From an uncultured Eubacteriales bacterium (GTDB lineage Bacteria > Bacillota > Clostridia > Oscillospirales > Butyricicoccaceae), in NCBI GenBank assembly GCA_949740695.1, contig CATJIY010000026.1, positions 1 to 19,401 of the forward strand: a DNA stretch of 19,401 nt. Direction: 5' to 3'. Every line of letters begins with the position of its first letter. The stretch's first letter is position 1. The notes beneath the pieces were generated by a model. It ran no database searches. It saw only the letters and a program-made list of their open reading frames with translations, and was not told where the DNA came from. The translations under genes and the position numbers were made by a program. This document shows, one piece after another, positions 14,684-19,401 of this stretch.

Positions 14684-14705
14684 CTCCCCCGGCCTTTGGG
14701 GGGAG
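14684..14705 (+). other. Hairpin just before the AAA+ gene
   Basis: CTCCCCC (14684-14690) pairs with GGGGGAG (14699-14705) across an 8-nt loop, ending about 7 bases before the AAAGGAGAGGG ribosome binding site. A pyrimidine run of this kind could also pair with the SD, so it may affect translation. No clear sigma-A promoter is visible between 14617 and 14726. Confidence 0.45.
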
Positions 14706-14726
14706 GTCCAAAAGGAGAGGGTTCCC

Positions 14727-16073
14727 ATGACAGGTGAGTTTTATCGGTTTTGTGGAAGAAGCGACGCTGCCTATCATGATCTGCGCCGCCGGATTGATGC
14801 CTGCGCTGCGATCGGTCACAGTTGTGAGTTTCCCCAATGCCGGATGCCTGAGGGTTGTGTCCCCCAACAGGCGGTGTTGGGATTTTTCCGGCAAGCCACC
14901 GGTTACCTACTTTATTTTCGTCCGCAAGTACGTTATCAGGGAACGGATCCCCGGTTGGCTGAGTTTTTCAGCCATGGAGAGCGGATGCTTTTCCCCACCT
15001 TCGAAAGTTTTTGCGAATATCTGGGGCGGCTGCCCACTGCGCCGGCGCCTGTTCAGCCGGCGTCCAAAGGGAGTTTGATGCTAACCCAGCTGGAAGAAGC
15101 GCTTTCTCAGGTAATCGTGGGGCAGACAGCGGCAGTGCAGGCGGCGGCTTTTCGCCTGTGGGCCCATCTTTCCAAAAAAAAACCCGCCCGGCCGCTATCG
15201 CTGATTTTTCACGGACCTACTGGTGTGGGGAAATCTCAGTTGGCAAAGGGGATTGTTCCAGTACTCAACCAGCTGGCTGGAGAGGAACGATATCAATTTG
15301 TCTGGACGGAGATGAATACCTTTACTGAGCCCCATTCGGCTTACCGGCTTACCGGTGCGCCGCCGGGATATGCTGGGTATGACGATCCTCCGGTGTTTGA
15401 GGCGGTGCGGCATAATCCTCGAACGGTTTTTATGTTTGACGAGTTGGAAAAGGCGCATCCTCAGGTGCTAAAAGTCTTTATGTCTTTATTGGATGAAGGA
15501 CGGTGCGCTTCTCGTAAGGAGGGAGAGGATGGATTGCGGGAGCTGGATTTTCGTCAGTGTGTGTTTCTTTTTACCACCAACGCCGATCTGACGCGGAAGG
15601 ACGGGCAGCGGTTGGGCTTCGGTCCGCCTCAAGAGGCGGATAAACAAGAAACGGATAAAAAAGAGCTGGAGGACCAGGAAGATCAAACAGTTTCCTGTTC
15701 TCAATTGGCTCGCCGGCTTTATCTTTCTGATGAGACTGCCCGCCAGGCCATGGTTCGAGGAGGGGCTTTGCGAGAGATTGCCGGAAGGTTCGGCGGATTT
15801 ATTCCCTTTTATCCTTTGAGTGAAGCCGCCTGGGCGGAGGTTACTGCACGGCAGATTGTCGCGCTGGGGCGGGAGCATGGCTTAAGGGTAGAGGAAGTAG
15901 AACCCGAGCTCGTCCAGGCATTGACGCCTGAGGACGCTCTTTCGGCCCGGTCCTCAGTAGCGGTGCTAGAGGGAGTGCTGACGGCAGCCTTTTGTCAGTA
16001 TGCCGCCTGTGGCGGATCGGATCGAGTACGGGTGGGGGGAACTGCCGAGCAAGTAGTGCTGCTGCCCGCATAA
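14727..16073 (+). CDS. Solitary AAA+ ATPase of the ClpA/ClpB D2 type
   Basis: A 448-residue protein with one AAA+ module of the Clp/Hsp100 class. Walker A is GPTGVGKS at 163-170, the pore-loop region reads GAPPGYAGYDD (ClpB has GAPPGYVGY), Walker B is VFMFDELEKAH with D238-E239, sensor 1 is FLFTTNADL and GRFGGFIPFYPLS resembles the arginine-finger segment. The first 135 residues do not look like a Clp N-domain or a first AAA ring; they hold five cysteines (9, 26, 33, 38, 44) in a short stretch. A charged insert (QEADKQETDKKELEDQEDQ) lies before the small domain. The energy-driven remodelling of a protein target is inferred from the family. No ClpP-docking loop is recognisable. SD AAAGGAGAGG precedes the ATG. 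It is monocistronic, between two terminators. Confidence 0.82.
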   Translation: MTGEFYRFCGRSDAAYHDLRRRIDACAAIGHSCEFPQCRMPEGCVPQQAVLGFFRQATGYLLYFRPQVRYQGTDPRLAEFFSHGERMLFPTFESFCEYLGRLPTAPAPVQPASKGSLMLTQLEEALSQVIVGQTAAVQAAAFRLWAHLSKKKPARPLSLIFHGPTGVGKSQLAKGIVPVLNQLAGEERYQFVWTEMNTFTEPHSAYRLTGAPPGYAGYDDPPVFEAVRHNPRTVFMFDELEKAHPQVLKVFMSLLDEGRCASRKEGEDGLRELDFRQCVFLFTTNADLTRKDGQRLGFGPPQEADKQETDKKELEDQEDQTVSCSQLARRLYLSDETARQAMVRGGALREIAGRFGGFIPFYPLSEAAWAEVTARQIVALGREHGLRVEEVEPELVQALTPEDALSARSSVAVLEGVLTAAFCQYAACGGSDRVRVGGTAEQVVLLPA

Positions 16074-16082
16074 AAAGAGCAG

Positions 16083-16117
16083 CCCGGCATGGCTCAGCCA
16101 TGCCGGGTCATTTTTTA
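16083..16117 (+). terminator. Intrinsic terminator of the AAA+ gene
   Basis: A perfect 11-bp stem, CCCGGCATGGC/GCCATGCCGGG, has a 3-nt loop and is followed by TCATTTTTTA. The gap from here to 16261 shows no gene or clear minus-strand terminator. Confidence 0.93.
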
Positions 16118-16261
16118 TTGCCGGTTCATCTGCTAAAAAGTCTGGAATATGGCTGGGATTTTTCCGAATGAATTCGTTTTACAGAGGATAGCAGGGCCGT
16201 TTATAGGAAAATATCCTCCGGCAAGGGGCCAAAGCGTATTTAAAGGGTTAAAAACAATGAG

Positions 16262-17002
16262 TCAGTTATTCCACCATTGATCGTCTTGAGGCTGATCCTC
16301 AAAAGGTGTGCTGGAGGGCTTCCAATCTACTAGGGCGTTATAAAAATTGGCATAGGTCACATTCATGTAGGGCAACAACCAGATGTGAAGAATTCCCATG
16401 GTTAGAGGGACCAGCAGACTCCAACCGATAAAGGATAGCTCCAGCACAAAATAATCCATCTTATAGCCGCGCATCAACTGTTTACTTTCCCGAATGGCTT
16501 CCATAGCGGACATTTCTGGGTGGTCCAGCATGATAAAAATGGTCTGGCTGTAGGAATAAGCGGCAATGATACCTGGAATCACCAGCAGCAGGCTCCATAG
16601 GAAAGTAAACAATTCCATGAGGATAGTGGCTGCGACAAACCGCCAAAACTGCTGGAAACAGGCAAACAAAGTGGATATTCCGCCTGTGTCTTCGCCGCGG
16701 GAAACTCGTAACGTATAGAGCGTATAACCGGCGTTGACTAAGGATAAAAAGATATTCAGCAAAAGGGAGGCCAGGAACAAAGTGGCGCCCAGCCCCATCA
16801 ACTCCTGATAGGCATAAAGCATTTCATCCACGGTACGAGCGTTTAAAATAGCGCGGCCTACCGAAGAAAAACGGATTACGAGAGTAGGGGCGCTGGTGAG
16901 CACCAGTACTACCAAGCTCACCAGATAAATGCCAGGGGCATTTCGCATAGAAGCTTTGGCGTTGGCCTTTAGCTCAATGCGGTGAATCGGTTTTGTGTTC
17001 AT
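16262..17002 (-). CDS. DUF975 family integral membrane protein
   Basis: A 246-residue protein with about five or six hydrophobic segments (about 24-46, 72-100, 118-150 and 186-215, the longer ones probably holding two helices or a bend). The stretch LLVIPGIIAAYSYSQTIFIMLDHPEMSAMEAIRESKQLMRGYKMDYFVLELSFIGW is the most telling part: a PGI-x-A-x-x-Y turn, then a cytoplasmic helix with AIRESKQLMRGYK, typical of DUF975. No function has been established for this family in what I know. The SD AGGAGC is 10 bases before the ATG. It may be read through from prfB, 234 bp upstream, as I see no terminator between them; nothing ties it functionally to its neighbours. Confidence 0.85.
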   Translation of the reverse strand: MNTKPIHRIELKANAKASMRNAPGIYLVSLVVLVLTSAPTLVIRFSSVGRAILNARTVDEMLYAYQELMGLGATLFLASLLLNIFLSLVNAGYTLYTLRVSRGEDTGGISTLFACFQQFWRFVAATILMELFTFLWSLLLVIPGIIAAYSYSQTIFIMLDHPEMSAMEAIRESKQLMRGYKMDYFVLELSFIGWSLLVPLTMGILHIWLLPYMNVTYANFYNALVDWKPSSTPFEDQPQDDQWWNN

Positions 17003-17063
17003 AAAGAAATCGCTCCTATTATAGCATACTTATGAGTTCAAATGCGGAAGGCATCGTCCGGAA

Positions 17064-17090
17064 CCTGATTGCCAGCAAAGGGCAATCAGG
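17064..17090. repeat. Perfect 10-bp inverted repeat
   Basis: CCTGATTGCC (17064-17073) and GGCAATCAGG (17081-17090) form a perfect stem with a 7-nt loop and no T-run on either side. It is the only structure I see in the 234-bp gap between prfB and the DUF975 gene. It may be an operator, an mRNA processing site or a weak, Rho-type end point. Confidence 0.5.
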
Positions 17091-17236
17091 ACAGAACAGT
17101 CGAACCAGAACGGTTGTTTGGAGGTATCTGAATCAAGCAAATGGCATAAGCGGCAAAAAATGAAGGAAAAACACGGGATATCATATTCTAATTAACCATA
17201 TGGAAAACCAGGGAAACGTATACCAATTCCATTGGG

Positions 17237-18355
17237 TTATTTGGCCCATTCGCCGGTGGCGGCGCATTTGAGATAGGCGGTGATGAAACCATCTAGATCG
17301 CCGTCCATCACTGCGCCGATGTTGCCGTTTTCATAGCCGGTGCGGTGGTCTTTGGCCAAGGTATAGGGCATAAAGACATAGGAACGAATTTGGCTGCCCC
17401 ACTCAATTTTCATCTGAGCGCCCTTGATATCGTCGATTTTATCCAAGTGCTCCCGTTCTTTGATTTCCATTAGCCGGGAGCGAAGCATCTTCATGGCGGT
17501 GGCCCGGTTTTGAATTTGGCTGCGCTCAGTTTGACAGGCCACCACTACTCCGCTGGGAATATGCGTGATGCGCACGGCTGATTCGGTTTTGTTGACATGC
17601 TGCCCGCCGGCTCCCGAGGAGCGGTAGGTGTCAACCTTCAAGTCTTCTGGGCGAATGTCAATCTCCACATCATCGGTCATCTCGGGCATAACTTCCAAAG
17701 CGGCAAAGCTAGTCTGCCGCCGGCCGGAAGCGTCAAAGGGAGAAACCCGCACCAACCGGTGAACTCCGTTTTCGCTCTTAAGATAACCATAGGCGTTTTC
17801 TCCCTCAATGAGCATCTCGGCGCTTTTCAGACCGGCGTCCTCGCCGTCCAGTTCGTCCAGCATCTTCCATTTAAAGCCCCGGCTGTCCGCCCAATGCTGA
17901 TACATCCGCACCAGCATCTGCGTCCAGTCCATAGCCTCGGTGCCGCCGGCTCCAGCATGAAAGCTGAGGATGGCGTTATTTTGATCGTATTCTCCGGAAA
18001 GTAGGGTGGACAAGGTCTGCCGCTCCAGCTCTTTTTCAAAGGCGGCAAAACCCTCCTGCACCTCGGGAAATAAGCTTTCGTCCTCCATTTCCTCGGCCAT
18101 TTCAATGGTGGTTACCACATCTTCATATTTGGTGTTCAAGGCGTCGTAATCGGCGCTTTTATCCTTGAGCTGCTTGATCCGTTGGAGGACCTTCTGTCCT
18201 TGAGCCGGGTCGTCCCAAAAGGATGGTTCGGCAGTCGTTTTTTCCAACTGGGCAATCTCTTCCTGAGCTTTATCCAAGTCGAGTGCGGCTCGAAGATCGG
18301 TGAGCTTTGGTTTTAGATTATTTAACTGAAAGCGAATATCATCATAAATGAGCAT
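17237..18355 (-). CDS. prfB: Peptide chain release factor 2 (RF2)
   Basis: Recognises UAA and UGA stop codons in the ribosome and triggers peptide release. The 372-residue length is normal. The stop-codon recognition tripeptide SPF lies in RVSPFDASGRRQTSFA, and the catalytic GGQ in SSGAGGQHVNKTESAVRITH. The helical N-terminal domain holds LEKTTAEPSFWDDP. The ATG at 18355 has GGAGG 8 bases upstream. The common programmed +1 frameshift (CUU UGA C near codon 25) is absent: the reading frame continues as LRAALDLDKAQ with CTC GAC at that place, so synthesis is not autoregulated in that way. It has its own sigma-A promoter. Confidence 0.97.
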   Translation of the reverse strand: MLIYDDIRFQLNNLKPKLTDLRAALDLDKAQEEIAQLEKTTAEPSFWDDPAQGQKVLQRIKQLKDKSADYDALNTKYEDVVTTIEMAEEMEDESLFPEVQEGFAAFEKELERQTLSTLLSGEYDQNNAILSFHAGAGGTEAMDWTQMLVRMYQHWADSRGFKWKMLDELDGEDAGLKSAEMLIEGENAYGYLKSENGVHRLVRVSPFDASGRRQTSFAALEVMPEMTDDVEIDIRPEDLKVDTYRSSGAGGQHVNKTESAVRITHIPSGVVVACQTERSQIQNRATAMKMLRSRLMEIKEREHLDKIDDIKGAQMKIEWGSQIRSYVFMPYTLAKDHRTGYENGNIGAVMDGDLDGFITAYLKCAATGEWAK

Positions 18356-18377
18356 TGCATATCCCTCCAATTTAAAA

Positions 18378-18406
18378 AGTATACCACGATTTACCCTGCC
18401 TCGCAA
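18378..18406 (-). promoter_or_regulatory. Sigma-A promoter of prfB
   Basis: On the minus strand TTGCGA (18401-18406, 4 of 6) and TATACT (18378-18383, 5 of 6) are separated by 17 bp. Transcription would start near 18371, leaving a leader of about 16 nt that still includes the GGAGG. The rest of the gap up to 18604 holds nothing I can identify. Confidence 0.65.
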
Positions 18407-18604
18407 GGGGAAAAGGGGACAATTCAAGAGAAAAAACAGCGGCGGTGGACAGTTCCGAAAAGTTTTTTGGAGGGATGGGTGGGATTGCTCTATCCTTGTA
18501 TGAGGAAAGGGGAAAACTGGAAGAGACGGGAAATGCATGTTCTGCATAAGCAGGTCCGGTTGGTTTTGTGAGCAGCGGCGTTCTTCCCAGCGTTTCAGAT
18601 ACTT

Positions 18605-19207
18605 TTATACATTAAATTTTCGCAGATGGTTTCGTCCTGGATTCCAGCTACGCTCATCTCCCAACTCCACCATGGAATAGCATCCATGATGAAAATAAAA
18701 TTGGGGGGCGGATTTTAGCGGAAGGTCCAAAAGATAGGTAATCGCGTAGCTCAGCGGTCCGTTGTGGGCCACTAAAAGGCAATCTTCCCCTTTTTTCAAC
18801 AGGCCATCCAGCACCCGGGCTACCCGAGGCGCCAAGCCGGTATCATAAGCTTCTCCTTCCGGCGGTTTTTCGTGGACCCAGTTCTGATTAAACCGGCCGA
18901 TTAGCAGCGGGTCCTCCTGGGCGACTTGATCGAAAGTTTTATCTTCCAACAGGCCCAGGTGTTGTTCCCGCAGATCGGGGGTAGATAAGATTGGTTCGGG
19001 CCGGCCGGCCATTACCAGTTGAGCGGTTTCCCAGGCTCGGATTAGGGGACTGGCGTAACATACTGCAAAGGCGGCGTTTTTTAATTTTTCTCCCGCTTGA
19101 CGGGCCTGCTCCCGGCCTAGATCGGTGAGGGGCAGATCAGTACTTCCATACCATAGCCGCCGTAGATTGCCTTCCGACTGACCATGGCGGACCATATAAA
19201 TTTTCAT
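18605..19207 (-). CDS. Histidine phosphatase family protein (phosphoglycerate mutase-like)
   Basis: A 200-residue cytoplasmic enzyme of the branch that phosphorylates its own histidine during catalysis. The N-terminal MKIYMVRHGQSEGN carries the RHG motif (H8); ASPLIRAWETA supplies the second conserved arginine; REQHLGLLED is the acid-residue loop; VAHNGPLSYAI carries the second catalytic histidine. The substrate is uncertain: members include alpha-ribazole phosphatase, phosphoglycerate mutases and broad phosphatases. ATG 19207 is chosen for AGGAG 9 bases upstream and because the RHG begins at residue 7, as usual. It lies 58 bp after the probable recG stop, with no promoter or terminator visible between, so the two are likely co-transcribed. 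Confidence 0.9.
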   Translation of the reverse strand: MKIYMVRHGQSEGNLRRLWYGSTDLPLTDLGREQARQAGEKLKNAAFAVCYASPLIRAWETAQLVMAGRPEPILSTPDLREQHLGLLEDKTFDQVAQEDPLLIGRFNQNWVHEKPPEGEAYDTGLAPRVARVLDGLLKKGEDCLLVAHNGPLSYAITYLLDLPLKSAPQFYFHHGCYSMVELGDERSWNPGRNHLRKFNV

Positions 19208-19265
19208 AAAAGATTCTCCTGTCAATTTATAGATGGACTTTGCGGAAGCTTCCAATGGGATCCCG

Positions 19266-19401
19266 TCAATTCATGGAGGGAACCAGGCTTTTTTTCAGGA
19301 TTGTCTCTACCCGGCAGGCAAGACGGGGGAAGCGCTCCAATTTGGGATCTTGGGATAAAAGCGCTTTGGCGCTTTGCTGGGCCTCTTCCAGCAAACGGTT
19401 A
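19266..19401 (-). CDS. recG: C-terminal end of probable ATP-dependent DNA helicase RecG (partial)
   Basis: The frame is open from the right window edge and ends in TGA at 19266-19268, giving 44 residues: NRLLEEAQQSAKALLSQDPK, then LERFPRLACRVETI and a short tail. The LLEEA-x-x-x-A-x-x-LL-x-x-DP-x-LE pattern matches the extreme C-terminus of RecG helicases, which rescue stalled replication forks. The catalytic motifs are outside the window, so this rests only on the tail. Any other helicase with a similar ending cannot be excluded. Confidence 0.5.
   Translation of the reverse strand, partial: NRLLEEAQQSAKALLSQDPKLERFPRLACRVETILKKSLVPSMN

Noticed and set aside
17018..17026. Extended -10 (TGCTATAAT) on the minus strand before the DUF975 gene
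   Set aside because: Transcription from it would start downstream of the gene's SD, within about 10 bases of the ATG, and there is no good -35.
19216..19226. TTGACA on the minus strand upstream of the histidine phosphatase as a -35 element
   Set aside because: It overlaps the SD AGGAG, so any transcript from it would start inside the gene.

Overview
The window looks like a chromosomal segment of a motile, Gram-positive member of the Clostridia, of moderate GC content; Oscillospirales-like is my guess. The clues are strong AGGAGG-type ribosome binding sites, consensus sigma-A promoters, a sigma-28-type promoter, and the gene order flgM-flgN-flgK-flgL-yviE-fliW-csrA, which is the order known from Bacillus subtilis. 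There is no sign of a mobile element, CRISPR array, tRNA or rRNA.

Positions 1-7972 hold the flagellar and chemotaxis part. A gene tail at the left edge is followed by cheB, which ends at an intrinsic terminator. A sigma-28-type promoter (1225-1251) and a structured leader of about 280 nt then precede an eight-gene run: flgM (anti-sigma-28), flgN (hook-junction chaperone), flgK and flgL (hook-filament junction), a YviE/DUF6470 protein, fliW, csrA and a small YjfB-like motility protein. It closes with paired hairpins including a 12-bp intrinsic terminator. The run makes the junction on which the filament is built, together with two control circuits: FlgM-sigma-28 and FliW-CsrA. FlgK and FlgL are both longer than usual and carry internally duplicated segments.

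Positions 7943-8838 hold a minus-strand unit: a sigma-A promoter, a 13-codon leader ORF with a very good ribosome binding site, two hairpins, and a small P-loop kinase-like protein of unknown role. This layout resembles translational attenuation and is the best candidate for something undescribed here.

Positions 8876-14616 hold a plus-strand signalling operon driven by a perfect TTGACA-17-TATAAT promoter. It encodes a REC-HD-GYP-(PAS-like)-GGDEF response regulator, a free Hpt protein and a membrane-bound hybrid histidine kinase with two receiver domains. The genes are joined by 4-bp ATGA overlaps. Together they make a complete multistep phosphorelay whose likely output is control of cyclic di-GMP.

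Positions 14617-16117 hold a solitary ClpB/ClpA-type AAA+ ATPase with an unusual cysteine-containing N-terminus. Positions 16262-19401 are on the minus strand and are mostly housekeeping: the last 45 codons of a probable recG, a histidine phosphatase, prfB (release factor 2, without the common programmed frameshift) and a DUF975 membrane protein.
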